Shown here piece after piece: positions 54,404 through 63,928 of a stretch of DNA of 64,000 nt. Source of the DNA: Ulvibacterium sp965228935 (lineage in GTDB: Bacteria > Bacteroidota > Bacteroidia > Flavobacteriales > Flavobacteriaceae); contig NZ_OZ245846.1 in NCBI RefSeq assembly GCF_965228935.1, positions 2,976,001-3,040,000 of the forward strand, given 5' to 3'. A model generated the notes under the pieces. The model did no database searches. It saw only the letters and a list, made by a program, of their open reading frames with translations, and was not told the origin of the DNA. Within the stretch, counting starts at the first letter, position 1. Each line of letters begins with the position of its first letter. The translations under genes and the position numbers were made by a program.

Positions 54404-54763
54404 ATGAAAAAGCTTACGGAAAAGGAAGATCAAATCATGCAAGTAATCTGGCGTCTGGAAAATGCATTTATTCGCGATGTGGTCGTTGCACTTCCAGACC
54501 CCAAACCACATTACAATACCGTGGCTACTCTGGTGAAAATTTTGGTGAAGAAAGGTTTTTTGACATCGGAAAAGTTGGGCAATACGGATAGATACCGTGC
54601 TGTAATCCCGATGGAAATCTATCGTCAAGAACAGATAAAAGGAATTAAGGAGAAATATTTTGGTAATTCGCTACCAAAAATGATGGCACATTTTGCCAAA
54701 CAGGAAAATCTTTCGGATCAAGAGAGGGAAGAGCTGATCAACATCATCAAATCAAAAAACTAA
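54404..54763 (+). CDS. BlaI/MecI/CopY-family transcriptional repressor
   Basis: Started at the ATG at 54404 the product is 119 residues (the TTG at 54383 adds an unlikely MTHQTTT). It is a winged helix with the family pattern LTEKEDQIMQVIW, HYNTVATLVKILVKKGFL and NTDRYRAVI, then a dimerisation helix region (FGNSLPKMMAHFAKQENLS). Such repressors bind palindromes as dimers and are inactivated by a membrane M56 protease, which is encoded 14 bp downstream. The two TACTAA-N4-TTAGTA sites in front of its own gene are the probable targets. Confidence 0.92.
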   Translation: MKKLTEKEDQIMQVIWRLENAFIRDVVVALPDPKPHYNTVATLVKILVKKGFLTSEKLGNTDRYRAVIPMEIYRQEQIKGIKEKYFGNSLPKMMAHFAKQENLSDQEREELINIIKSKN

Positions 54764-54777
54764 AATGTATTAAGGTC

Positions 54778-56481
54778 ATGATCGTTTTTTTGGCAAAAAC
54801 TTCGGTGGTACTTTTCATCCTTTGGGCATTTTATAGGCTTTTTCTTGCCAAGGAGAGTTTTTTCATGGTGAATCGTTTCTATTTGTTGGGATGTTTGGTT
54901 TTGACCTTTGTAATCCCGTTCATAACACTCCCGGAACTAATAAACCATCAAGGGGTTGTTCATACACTTGTAGAAGGAACGAATGGCAAAACCCCCATTG
55001 TTTTAGACGGAATTCGACCAGTTTCTGGAGATATGGATGACATAGCTATCCCAAATGTCGAGGTACAACCCTCAAATCAGGGGATAAACGTGGACAAAAA
55101 AATGGGATTTTCATTTTGGTTGGCCATGTTCTACGGGTTTGGGGTTTTTGTACTGACCTTACATCTTGTTTTCCAGTTGGTCGATATTTTAAGAAAAATA
55201 GGACGGAGCCCCGATAGGATCCATGACGGTAAGACTATAATCATTAATTCTGACCGTGTACGCGAACCTTGTTCCTTTTTCAATTTTGTATTTATCGACC
55301 CTAAAAAACATGACCAACGCGAGTACGAACAAATACTGGTTCATGAGAAGATTCATGTATACCAATGGCATTCCATAGATCTTTTGTTGGCCGAGATGAT
55401 TACCATTGTGTTTTGGTTTAATCCAGTAGCATGGTTGTTCCGAAAGGATGTTGAAAAAAATCTGGAATATCTCACCGATGATTTGGTGTTGCGAAATTCG
55501 GAAATACACCCTCAGGAATATCAAATGAACCTTTTGCAAATTGCCACTGCCCAAAAACCGCTTTCAATTACTTCAAATTATAATCAGTCATTAATCAAAA
55601 AACGAATCGTCATGATGAACACAAAAAAATCGAATCCCCACAAGTATTGGAAGTATAGCTTTTTAGCGCCAGTATTATTCACGATACTATTGGTATTGAA
55701 CAAACCGTTTTCCCTGGCGGCGCAATCGGATATTTCCGTAACCGTAGATGTAGATCTAGATGTTGATGTAGAGGAAGGTGAACTGCCTGCTTTGTTAAGT
55801 GCCGTACGGCATGGGGATATGCAAAGGGTAAAAACGCTGGTGCAACGGGGCGCTAATGTCAATGTAATGGTACGTGGAGATGGTACTCCACTTACCAATG
55901 CCATTACCCATAAATATTTTGAAATTGCCGAATTCTTATTGAACAATGGAGCCGACCCCAATCTTGGAACGCAAGCCGATGGCTATCCGCTATGGCTTGC
56001 CGCTGCCGCAAATAACATGGAATTGATTCAGCTTCTGGCAGATAAAGGGGCTGATGTAGATCAAGATTATCCCGGCGACGGCAATGCTATTATCCACGCC
56101 GCTAGCAATGGAAACCTTGCCATGGTAAAGACACTGCAAAAAATGGGCGCACACATTGAAAGGGGAGTTAAAGGTGATGGCAACCCTTTGATCATAGCTG
56201 CCAAAGGGGGACATTTGGAAATTGTAAAGTACCTGGTGGCGGAAGGAGCGGATGTAAATTATGAAATTATAGGGGATGAGACCCCTTTGATCAACGCTGC
56301 GGAGCAGGGCCATTTGGAAGTTGTGAAGTTTCTGGTTGAAAATGGCGCTGATGTAAACAAGATTTGCACCGATACCTCTGTTGATCCGCCCAGGGTACGT
56401 ACCGCCCTAAAAATGGCCCGTAAGAACGGACATAAGGAAGTTGTTGATTATCTGCTTAGCAACGGAGGTGTTGACAGATGA
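54778..56481 (+). CDS. BlaR1-type M56 membrane metalloprotease fused to ankyrin repeats
   Basis: The 567-residue protein has N-terminal transmembrane segments (about residues 5-22, 32-52, 112-136) and an M56 zinc protease core with HEKIH (189-193) and DLLLAEMITIVFWFNPVAWLF. A further membrane span follows (about 293-308). The C-terminal third (about 336-562) holds six or seven ankyrin repeats (for example GTPLTNAITHKYFEIAEFLL, NPLIIAAKGGHLEIVKYLV, TPLINAAEQGHLEVVKFLV). In BlaR1 this position, outside the inner membrane, carries the beta-lactam sensor. Here an ankyrin stack would be the periplasmic input domain, probably sensing a protein. It would cleave or inactivate the BlaI-like repressor. 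It overlaps the next gene by four bases. Confidence 0.88.
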   Translation: MIVFLAKTSVVLFILWAFYRLFLAKESFFMVNRFYLLGCLVLTFVIPFITLPELINHQGVVHTLVEGTNGKTPIVLDGIRPVSGDMDDIAIPNVEVQPSNQGINVDKKMGFSFWLAMFYGFGVFVLTLHLVFQLVDILRKIGRSPDRIHDGKTIIINSDRVREPCSFFNFVFIDPKKHDQREYEQILVHEKIHVYQWHSIDLLLAEMITIVFWFNPVAWLFRKDVEKNLEYLTDDLVLRNSEIHPQEYQMNLLQIATAQKPLSITSNYNQSLIKKRIVMMNTKKSNPHKYWKYSFLAPVLFTILLVLNKPFSLAAQSDISVTVDVDLDVDVEEGELPALLSAVRHGDMQRVKTLVQRGANVNVMVRGDGTPLTNAITHKYFEIAEFLLNNGADPNLGTQADGYPLWLAAAANNMELIQLLADKGADVDQDYPGDGNAIIHAASNGNLAMVKTLQKMGAHIERGVKGDGNPLIIAAKGGHLEIVKYLVAEGADVNYEIIGDETPLINAAEQGHLEVVKFLVENGADVNKICTDTSVDPPRVRTALKMARKNGHKEVVDYLLSNGGVDR

Positions 56482-57992
56482 AGATTCAAGAAATCTGTGT
56501 AGAAGGCAAAATGATGAAGGGTTTTTGTCGTGCCATTTTGATTTTTTTGGTATTGATTTTTGGATGTAAGCCCCATCCTTCTGGTGAAGATGTAATACAA
56601 AAAAAAGAAAGGGCCATCTCTAAGCTCTCAAAGAACGACACTACCCATTATTCGGTGACGGATGCCATGGGAGAACATGGTTTAATCGGATTGAGCGTGG
56701 CCGTAATCGAAGATTACAAAATAGTTTGGAAAGATTCCTGGGGAATAAAAGAAGCAGGAACGGACGAAGAAATTGATGAGAATACGGCGTTTTCCACAGC
56801 TTCCATTTCAAAACCGATAACGGCCACCTTATTCGCTATTTTGGAGGAAAAAGGCCAGATCGACTTAAAAGCTCCCGTGTCCGGCTATCTAAAAAGATGG
56901 AAACTTCCGGACAGTGAGTTTTTGAAAGATACGGTTCTTACCCTTGAGCATTTACTAAGTCATACCGCAGGTACCACACAGGGTGGGTTTGCGGATTTTT
57001 ATGAAGGGGACACCATCCCCACAATAGTTCATAGTTTAAAAGGTCAAATTCCCGGATACGATAAAGAAATCGATTTTGTATCCGTTCCAGGTACTAAATG
57101 GAAATACAGTGGAGGTGGGTATGTAATTGCCCAAATGGCACTGGAAGACCATTTGGGAAAATCTTTGGCCCATTTGGCCGAGGAATACCTCTTTTTACCC
57201 TTGGGTTTAAAAAACACCACAATGCGACAGCCCAATGAAGTGGGTTTTCTGAACAATGTGGCAAAGGCCCATGATGAGAATGGCAAAACCATCCGTACCG
57301 GGATTCCGATTACCCCGCAAGTATCCGCATCCGGTCTGTGGTCGACCCCAACGGACATGGCATTCTTCTTAATCGAAATGCAAAATGCCCTACGAAATGA
57401 AGGTAACAGGGTAATATCCCACGATGTGGCTCAAAGGGTCACAACTATTGTAACATCCAAGGTTATGGGTGGATGGAGCCTGGGTTGGGAGAGAAGATAT
57501 GGGTTCGGGAATTATGAATGGTTTTCCCATGGTGGGGCCAACACGGGTATAGGAGGTCATATATTTGCTACAATGGATGGAGGTAACGGCATTGCAATTT
57601 TTGGGAACGGTCCCAATGGGATTAGGATTCCCGTGCTGGTTAAGTTTAGGGGCAGTATTATCAAGGCCCATGGATGGTATTTGCCAATGGATCGAGAAAG
57701 TGAACAGGAAGTTCCCCATGATTTTATAATTTGGGCTACAGGGAAATACCGGGATGTTCAGTTTGACTTGGAAGTTGAAATTATTTCAAAAGATAAAAAA
57801 ATGCGCATGGCCCCTTCCTTCTCGGGAGAGAAGTATTCGGAACTTATATATATTGGGGATTCCACTTTTTTGATGGACGAATTTCCAAACAAAATAAAAT
57901 TTGAGAAAAACCCTTCGGATAGCCTTGTGTATATTGTATTAATGAGGAACGGGACTAATGAAAAAGAATACACGCTTCAAAAACGGGAATAG
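56478..57992 (+). CDS. Serine hydrolase lipoprotein of the class C beta-lactamase/DD-peptidase fold
   Basis: The frame overlaps the M56 gene through ATGA at 56478. A start at 56511 or 56514 gives a cleaner lipoprotein signal (MMKGFCRAILIFLVLIFGC). The active-site SxxK is visible as SISK (Ser109 and Lys112 counted from 56478) in FSTASISKPITA. A YSG motif replaces the usual YxN (KYSGGGYV), and HGGANTGIGG takes the KTG place. Together with the BlaI-like repressor and M56 protease it mimics a bla operon, but the fold is shared by esterases and peptidases, so real beta-lactamase activity is not established. It is probably anchored in the periplasm. Confidence 0.86.
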   Translation: MKIQEICVEGKMMKGFCRAILIFLVLIFGCKPHPSGEDVIQKKERAISKLSKNDTTHYSVTDAMGEHGLIGLSVAVIEDYKIVWKDSWGIKEAGTDEEIDENTAFSTASISKPITATLFAILEEKGQIDLKAPVSGYLKRWKLPDSEFLKDTVLTLEHLLSHTAGTTQGGFADFYEGDTIPTIVHSLKGQIPGYDKEIDFVSVPGTKWKYSGGGYVIAQMALEDHLGKSLAHLAEEYLFLPLGLKNTTMRQPNEVGFLNNVAKAHDENGKTIRTGIPITPQVSASGLWSTPTDMAFFLIEMQNALRNEGNRVISHDVAQRVTTIVTSKVMGGWSLGWERRYGFGNYEWFSHGGANTGIGGHIFATMDGGNGIAIFGNGPNGIRIPVLVKFRGSIIKAHGWYLPMDRESEQEVPHDFIIWATGKYRDVQFDLEVEIISKDKKMRMAPSFSGEKYSELIYIGDSTFLMDEFPNKIKFEKNPSDSLVYIVLMRNGTNEKEYTLQKRE

Positions 57993-58094
57993 CGAACAGA
58001 AACCTAAAAACCTAGGACTGGGACAATTTTTGGGAAGACAATATGATACGCAACCAAAAGGTAAACCTGTCATCTTAGTAGCATAATCCAATAC

Positions 58095-58703
58095 ATGCAC
58101 AGATTCATGAGAAGAGCATATGTTTTGTTTTTTCTTGTTCTACTTTTAATCCACGCCGGTTGCGAGAAAAATGACAATGGTGGCGGTGTCCAGAAAGTTG
58201 AAGGGGCGGGGCAAAACAATCCGGAGGTTCCTGATGCCGTAAGTTATGATCTCAATACGGATTCGGTGGACGATTTTCAGGTCGATTACAATATGGGAAT
58301 TTGGGATGGTGCAAATGCAAGTGGCTTCTTGGTTTCAGCTACTCTTGAATCAATGAATGAAAGTACTGTACTACTGAAGATTAACGAAGGAATTAATACG
58401 GAAATTCTCTTCAGTATGCCAAAAGATTCTATTTGGAGAGAACCTGTAGAACCCTTTAAATGGAATGAATACGGTCCTGTAAGTATTGCGAGATTATGGC
58501 AAGGTGCGGACGGTATTTGGCCGGAAGAATGGAGCGTAAACAGTGAATTCAACTCCAATCCCTATTATTTGGGAATCAGGGTAAAAGAGAACGAAGACTT
58601 TTTGGTCGGGTGGATAAAATTGGAGATTAACGTTACCAATGGCAAAATCAGATTTGTCGAATATCAGCTAACTCCGGAAGAATATATAGTTATTCCGGAA
58701 TAA
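58095..58703 (+). CDS. Hypothetical lipoprotein
   Basis: The 202-residue product has basic residues, a long hydrophobic stretch and a lipobox LIHAGC followed by a Gly/Asn-rich linker. The mature part is beta-rich with DDFQVDYNMGIWDGANASG and VGWIKLEINVTNGKIRFVEY. I recognise no family. It follows the hydrolase gene by 103 bp on the same strand. ATG 58107 (MRRAYVL) is an alternative start. Confidence 0.65.
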   Translation: MHRFMRRAYVLFFLVLLLIHAGCEKNDNGGGVQKVEGAGQNNPEVPDAVSYDLNTDSVDDFQVDYNMGIWDGANASGFLVSATLESMNESTVLLKINEGINTEILFSMPKDSIWREPVEPFKWNEYGPVSIARLWQGADGIWPEEWSVNSEFNSNPYYLGIRVKENEDFLVGWIKLEINVTNGKIRFVEYQLTPEEYIVIPE

Positions 58704-58718
58704 GATGACTACTCCATG

Positions 58719-60503
58719 TTATTTGCTGAACATCAAAAGCCGGACATCAATAGCTTCATTCCCCGGAATTTCCAAAGCCTTTAACGTTAAGTTCCCCTGA
58801 CCTTTTTTTAGGGCAATGGTTCCCAACTTCATAGGTTTGAAATCTTTGACATAGGATTCCATTCGAGGCGTACGATCATTTTCCATCCCGGTAAGGGGCG
58901 GGTCGTGGGCTTCCATGATCTTGGTCACAATTTTACGATCTCCTAAGCTGAGTTCAATTGTGGAGCCTGCATTTTCGGCCGCACAGGTGTAATAGAGCGT
59001 CACTTCAAATTCGCCACCCGTCAATACGTCCACATTCCAGGTAATGGAATCCCTTTTACTGATCCAATGGGTAAAAAAAGTATTGTTGGGGAATCGGTTG
59101 CTACGTTCTATATTTCCATGGGGTATCCCATCCCTGGCAGGTATTTGCGTAAATCGATGGTCCGGACTTCCCAAGGTTAAAGGACGATGATCTTCCTCCT
59201 TGGGCAATTTGGGATTTACCTCTGCCAACCATTCGTTTTTGGCTTTGATGAGGGAGTCGGCAACTTTTTGGTACCGTTTGGAAATATCAGTGGTTTGTCC
59301 ATGGTCGTTTTCCATATCGTACAATCGATTTTCATTGTCCAGACGATACTTTTGGGAACGGACACTTGTCTTTCCGGCCCAATGATTATAGACTAACCGG
59401 GGTTGCCAACCATTTTTTTCGCGCCATAACAAGGGGGTAAGGTCCCTGCCATCCAAAGGCCGTTCAGTCTTTGATTCGAGCCCGACCATGTTGGCCAGTG
59501 TGGGTAGAATATCGATAGCACTGGCAATCTCGTTGATTTCTTTTCCGGCCGGTAATGAATCTTTCCACTGGACAAAGAACGGACTTCGTACCCCGCCTTC
59601 GTCTACCCATCCCTTTTTGCCGCGCATACCTCCATTCCATCGGAATCCATTGGGCCCATTATCCGTCATGTAGATAATTATGGTGTTTTCTTCCAAACCC
59701 TTTTCCTGAAGCTTTTTGGTGATCCTACCTACATTATAATCTATGTTCTCCACCATGGCCAAGGCTGCCTTGGTAAAATTTAAGTCCTCGGTTTCTTCCC
59801 CATGATACGTCATGTGCAAGTCTTTGTTTTCAAATCGATCCCAATAGCTATCCGGTACCTGCATAGGGCTATGCGGGGTATTATAAGGTAGATACAGGAA
59901 AAAAGACTCGTCTTGATGTTTTGTGATAAACTCCAATCCCTTATTGGTCAAATCATCGACCAAAAAACCTTCCCCCTTGGTAATTTCACCGTTGTGTTCC
60001 AACATCGGACTAAAGTAATTGCCCCAATGCCCCGAAGTAAAGCCGTAATAATCATCAAATCCACGGGAATTGGGATGGTAAGGTGGTTGCATACCATTAT
60101 GCCATTTGCCATAGGCAGCAGTGGCATAACCCCCGTTTTTCAGGATTTCCGCCAAAGTGGTCTCGCCTAAATTCATACGTTCCCCACCAGCCGATGTATC
60201 GAATACCCCTAACCTTGGAAAATAACGCCCGGTTAGCAGCTCTGCTCGGGTAGGGGAGCAGACGGGTTGTACAAAGAAATTCTTAAATGAGATTCCATTT
60301 TTGGCAAGTGCATCGATATGCGGAGTGCTGAGGTTGGTATTGCCATTGCTACTCAAATCGCCCCAACCTTGATCGTCCGCTATGATAAGGACAATGTTCG
60401 GTTTTTGGGGATTAACTTTGGCCGAGGATTTGCTAACATCCGTTTTGCAGCCTATGGCCAGGACCACGATTAGCATAGGAAAAAGAATTGACTTTTTAAG
60501 CAT
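58719..60503 (-). CDS. Arylsulfatase-type lipoprotein (family S1)
   Basis: The 594-residue protein has a lipobox (LAIGC, Cys19) and typical sulfatase motifs: NIVLIIADDQGWGDL, the formylglycine site QPVCSPTRAELLTGRY (Cys82), YGKWHNG and IIIYMTDNGPNGFRWNGG. After the sulfatase domain a C-terminal beta-sandwich of about 100 residues (VDVLTGGEFEVTLYYTCAAEN to LTLKALEIPGN) looks like an accessory carbohydrate-binding domain. It is the second gene of an operon headed by GH1, two bases after the GH1 stop, so coupled synthesis is likely. It would desulfate a glycoside at the envelope before uptake. The substrate is unknown. Confidence 0.9.
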   Translation of the reverse strand: MLKKSILFPMLIVVLAIGCKTDVSKSSAKVNPQKPNIVLIIADDQGWGDLSSNGNTNLSTPHIDALAKNGISFKNFFVQPVCSPTRAELLTGRYFPRLGVFDTSAGGERMNLGETTLAEILKNGGYATAAYGKWHNGMQPPYHPNSRGFDDYYGFTSGHWGNYFSPMLEHNGEITKGEGFLVDDLTNKGLEFITKHQDESFFLYLPYNTPHSPMQVPDSYWDRFENKDLHMTYHGEETEDLNFTKAALAMVENIDYNVGRITKKLQEKGLEENTIIIYMTDNGPNGFRWNGGMRGKKGWVDEGGVRSPFFVQWKDSLPAGKEINEIASAIDILPTLANMVGLESKTERPLDGRDLTPLLWREKNGWQPRLVYNHWAGKTSVRSQKYRLDNENRLYDMENDHGQTTDISKRYQKVADSLIKAKNEWLAEVNPKLPKEEDHRPLTLGSPDHRFTQIPARDGIPHGNIERSNRFPNNTFFTHWISKRDSITWNVDVLTGGEFEVTLYYTCAAENAGSTIELSLGDRKIVTKIMEAHDPPLTGMENDRTPRMESYVKDFKPMKLGTIALKKGQGNLTLKALEIPGNEAIDVRLLMFSK

Positions 60504-60505
60504 AA

Positions 60506-61915
60506 TCAGATTTTAATATCAGGTAAAGAAAATTCAAAACCATTATCCGTAATCACCTGCTTGAACCACAAGGCCGAATTTTTGGGTGTACGTTCCAAGG
60601 TAGTATAATCCACATAGTGCATGCCAAAACGTTTGGAATAGCCATGGGCCCATTCAAAATTGTCCATAAAGGACCATACGAAATAACCTTTTAAGTTTAT
60701 TCCTTTTTCCATGGCTTTATGACAGGAGGCAAGATACCCCTCAATATATTCCTTTCGAACTACATCCTTTACTTCTCCATTTTCCAATTTGTCATCCAAG
60801 GAGCATCCGTTCTCGGTAAGATACAACGGTGGGTTTCCATAACGATTACTGACCCACTCGATCAATTTACGGCAGCCCCAAGGTAGAATGGCCCATTTCA
60901 TAGTGGTCATTTCCCACTTTGGATCGGCAGTGAGCTGTACGTATTGATCCTCAAAGATGCCTCCGTTTCCATAGACTTCATTTTGTACCTCTGCATCGGG
61001 GTCTACATCGGATGCATATAGGCCCGTATAGTGATTTAGTCCAAAAAAATCAGAAGACCCCTTGATCAAGGCGCTATCTTCCTTGGTAAATTTTGGGAGT
61101 CTATCCCCGACCCGATCTTTCATAACCTGCGGGTAGTCCCCAAAATAAATGGGGTCGGCAAACCATCCGAGAAAGAATTCCAGGGAGCGCTGGGCGGCGT
61201 CCTTGTCCGCTTCCGAATCGGTCATGGGCTCGCGCCAATCACAATTGTTGGTAATTCCGATTTGTCCCTTCTGTATGGGCTGATATTTCTCTCGATACAA
61301 ATGTACGGCCTTTCCGTGGGCACGGAGCAATTGATGGGCTACCTGGTAGGGTTCGTCCTTGGACTTTCGTCCAGGAGCAAAGATACCTTCCCCGTGCCCC
61401 AGTATAGCCACGACCCAAGGTTCATTGAGCGTAATCCAGTTTTTCACCCGGTCGCCAAAATGCCCAAAACAAATTCCGGCATATTGGGCAAAGGAGTCCG
61501 CAATTTCAGGATTGAGCCAGCCGTCCTTTTCCAATTGTAGGGCCAGAGGCAGGTCCCAATGGTACAAGGTAATCCATGGGGTTATATTATGTTTGAGCAG
61601 TTCGTCAATAAGATTGTTGTAAAAGGCTATGCCCTTGGGGTTTATATCGCCTTGCCCATCGGGCTGTATTCGACTCCATGATATGGAAAACCGATAGGCC
61701 TTAAGCCCCATATCTGCCATGAGTTGTACATCCTCCTTGTACTGGTTGTAGTGATCGCACGCAACATCGGCAGTTTCGCCCTTGTTCGTTCTACCAGGGG
61801 TGTGTGAATGTGCATCCCAGATGCTCCAGGATCGGCCATCCTGAGTAGCACCTCCTTCTATTTGATGGCTCGAGGTAGCCGAGCCCCAGACAAAATCTTT
61901 CGGAAATTTTAGCAT
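60506..61915 (-). CDS. GH1-family beta-glycosidase
   Basis: The 469-residue protein has no signal peptide and shows a full GH1 barrel: DFVWGSATSSHQIEG at the N-terminus, acid/base Glu165 in TLNEPW, nucleophile Glu368 in YLTENG and the subsite motif FEWAHGYSKRFGMHYVDY. It would hydrolyse beta-glucosides, beta-galactosides or beta-fucosides in the cytoplasm. It leads the minus-strand operon that also encodes the sulfatase, which suggests the imported glycoside was desulfated outside. Confidence 0.93.
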   Translation of the reverse strand: MLKFPKDFVWGSATSSHQIEGGATQDGRSWSIWDAHSHTPGRTNKGETADVACDHYNQYKEDVQLMADMGLKAYRFSISWSRIQPDGQGDINPKGIAFYNNLIDELLKHNITPWITLYHWDLPLALQLEKDGWLNPEIADSFAQYAGICFGHFGDRVKNWITLNEPWVVAILGHGEGIFAPGRKSKDEPYQVAHQLLRAHGKAVHLYREKYQPIQKGQIGITNNCDWREPMTDSEADKDAAQRSLEFFLGWFADPIYFGDYPQVMKDRVGDRLPKFTKEDSALIKGSSDFFGLNHYTGLYASDVDPDAEVQNEVYGNGGIFEDQYVQLTADPKWEMTTMKWAILPWGCRKLIEWVSNRYGNPPLYLTENGCSLDDKLENGEVKDVVRKEYIEGYLASCHKAMEKGINLKGYFVWSFMDNFEWAHGYSKRFGMHYVDYTTLERTPKNSALWFKQVITDNGFEFSLPDIKI

Positions 61916-62080
61916 ATCACCTTTAAATTATATTCAATCCATCGAGTTATAAAAGTCATTAAAAATGCCGGAAATAACTAATGGAATAACGACATTTTCA
62001 AGTATTAAAATGATGTGATGTGTCAACAGGAAATACGAAAATATCCCTATCTTGAACAACGATACATCAAACCCTGACCA

Positions 62081-63928
62081 ATGCGATACCCCAAGTGGCC
62101 GAGAATATACAGCCTTACCTTAGCTGTACTTTTTTGTCTAAATTCCTGTAGTAAAGGGAAGTCCAAAAATAACTATACCATTGAAGGTAGCTTCAAAAAA
62201 TGGCAGCCCCTTACCATTAGTTTTGATGGACCACGAGTCTCCGAGATGGACAGCATTAACCCTTTTTTGAACTATAGTCTTATTACGCGTTTCATCAATG
62301 CAAAGGATACTATTCCTGTTCATGGTTTTTTTGCTGCGGATGGACAGGCCGCCCACACCGGAGCTACCGATGGCAATACATGGCAAGTGAAATTCTCGCC
62401 TCCGACGACCGGTTCCTGGACTTTTGAATCCCAAATGCTCAAGGGGAAGGAAATCGCCATAAGTGCCCATAGTATAGCTCAGACCATTTGGAAAACAAAA
62501 GGAACATTTGAAATTGCCCCTGTGGATTCCTTGGCATCGGGATTTTATAAAACAGGTCGTCTGCACTATACGGGGGAACACTATTTAAGGGAAAGCGAAA
62601 CAGGAAAAGCCTTTTTGAAAAATGGAGTAGGTAGTCCCGAAAATTTTTTGGCGTACCATGAGTTCGATGGAACTTTTGACAATGGTGGTGCGGCCACACC
62701 AACTTTGAACAATGGCTTGCATGAGTATCCTACCCACAAGGGTGATTGGAAAGAGGGTAATCCTACTTGGGGCAACGGCAAGGGTAAAGGTATTATTGGT
62801 GCGTTGAACTATGTGGCCTCCAAGGGAATGAACAGCCTATATTTTCTGGTGATGAACGAACACGGCGATGGTAACGATGTTTGGCCCTGGATAGCCCCTA
62901 AGGAACAGTTGCGCTACGATGTGAGCAAGTTGGCCCAATGGGAAAAGGTCTTTACCCATATGGATGGATTGGGCATTGCCATGAACCTTTTTACCCAAGA
63001 AACGGAAAACGACACCATTTTGAACAAGGGAGAACTAGGTCTGGAACGCAAACTCTTTTACAAGGAATTGGTCGCCCGGTTCGGGCATCATCTCGGAGTG
63101 GTCTGGAACTTGGGGGAAGAGACCAACCGAACGGACAAGCAATTGAAAAGCTATGCCACCTACATTCGCAATTTGGATCCATATGACCATCCCGTAGCAG
63201 TACATAACCATGTCCGTGTTACCGGTAAACGTATGGAAGGGCGGCCCTTAGATCCAATAAAGGAGACCTTAACGCCAATGTTGGGATATAAGGATTTTGA
63301 AATTCCCTCCCTACAGATGTTCGATACTACCGAAGTGCATCAAGAAGTTAAAAAGTGGAGGGATTTATCCGTAAAGAAGAGCAAGCCTTGGGTGGTGTAC
63401 TTGGATGAGATCGGGCATTGGGATATCGGAGTGACCACGGATACCGCGGCCAATAACAATTATGCTGAGGTAATGCGGACCAGTCTATGGGGAACATTGA
63501 TGGCGGGAGGTGCAGGGACCTCATGGTATTTTGGTGGATTGGATACGCCTAATAATGATATGGCCGCGGAGAATTTTAGGGCGAGGAATAAATGGTGGGA
63601 AATTAGCAGTAATGCCAAGAGGTTTTTTCAAGATCATCTACCGTTTCGGGAAATGCAGGGTCATGATGAATTATTGAGTAATCCAAAGGCCTATTGCTTC
63701 GCTAAAAAAGACGAAATTTATGTGGTATATCTTCCCAAGGGCGAGACAACGGAATTGATCATTGGTGACGGTGCTTTTTCCATTGCTTTTTATGATCCGA
63801 TGGAAGGGGGAAAATTATATGATAAACAGAACGAAGGCTGGAAGATTACCAAACCCAACAGTGTGGAATTGTCCCCATATAACGGCCAAAGTAATAAGGA
63901 TTGGGTAATTGTTATTGCACGAAAGTAA
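62081..63928 (+). CDS. DUF5060-type glycoside hydrolase-like lipoprotein
   Basis: The 615-residue protein has a lipobox (LFCLNSC). It continues with a DUF5060-like N-terminal beta domain (FDGPRVSEMDSINPFLNYSL, GFFAADG, WQVKFSPPTTGSWTF) and a TIM-barrel glycoside-hydrolase-like core (VASKGMNSLYFLVMNEHGDG, GVVWNLGEETNRTD, PWVVYLDEIGHWD) with Glu residues in NLGEE and LDEIG as candidate catalytic groups. A short C-terminal beta domain ends it (VYLPKGETTELIIGDGAFSI). Related proteins lie in flavobacterial polysaccharide loci. No specific substrate is assignable. The gene is divergent from GH1 across 165 bp without a visible operator. Confidence 0.8.
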   Translation: MRYPKWPRIYSLTLAVLFCLNSCSKGKSKNNYTIEGSFKKWQPLTISFDGPRVSEMDSINPFLNYSLITRFINAKDTIPVHGFFAADGQAAHTGATDGNTWQVKFSPPTTGSWTFESQMLKGKEIAISAHSIAQTIWKTKGTFEIAPVDSLASGFYKTGRLHYTGEHYLRESETGKAFLKNGVGSPENFLAYHEFDGTFDNGGAATPTLNNGLHEYPTHKGDWKEGNPTWGNGKGKGIIGALNYVASKGMNSLYFLVMNEHGDGNDVWPWIAPKEQLRYDVSKLAQWEKVFTHMDGLGIAMNLFTQETENDTILNKGELGLERKLFYKELVARFGHHLGVVWNLGEETNRTDKQLKSYATYIRNLDPYDHPVAVHNHVRVTGKRMEGRPLDPIKETLTPMLGYKDFEIPSLQMFDTTEVHQEVKKWRDLSVKKSKPWVVYLDEIGHWDIGVTTDTAANNNYAEVMRTSLWGTLMAGGAGTSWYFGGLDTPNNDMAAENFRARNKWWEISSNAKRFFQDHLPFREMQGHDELLSNPKAYCFAKKDEIYVVYLPKGETTELIIGDGAFSIAFYDPMEGGKLYDKQNEGWKITKPNSVELSPYNGQSNKDWVIVIARK

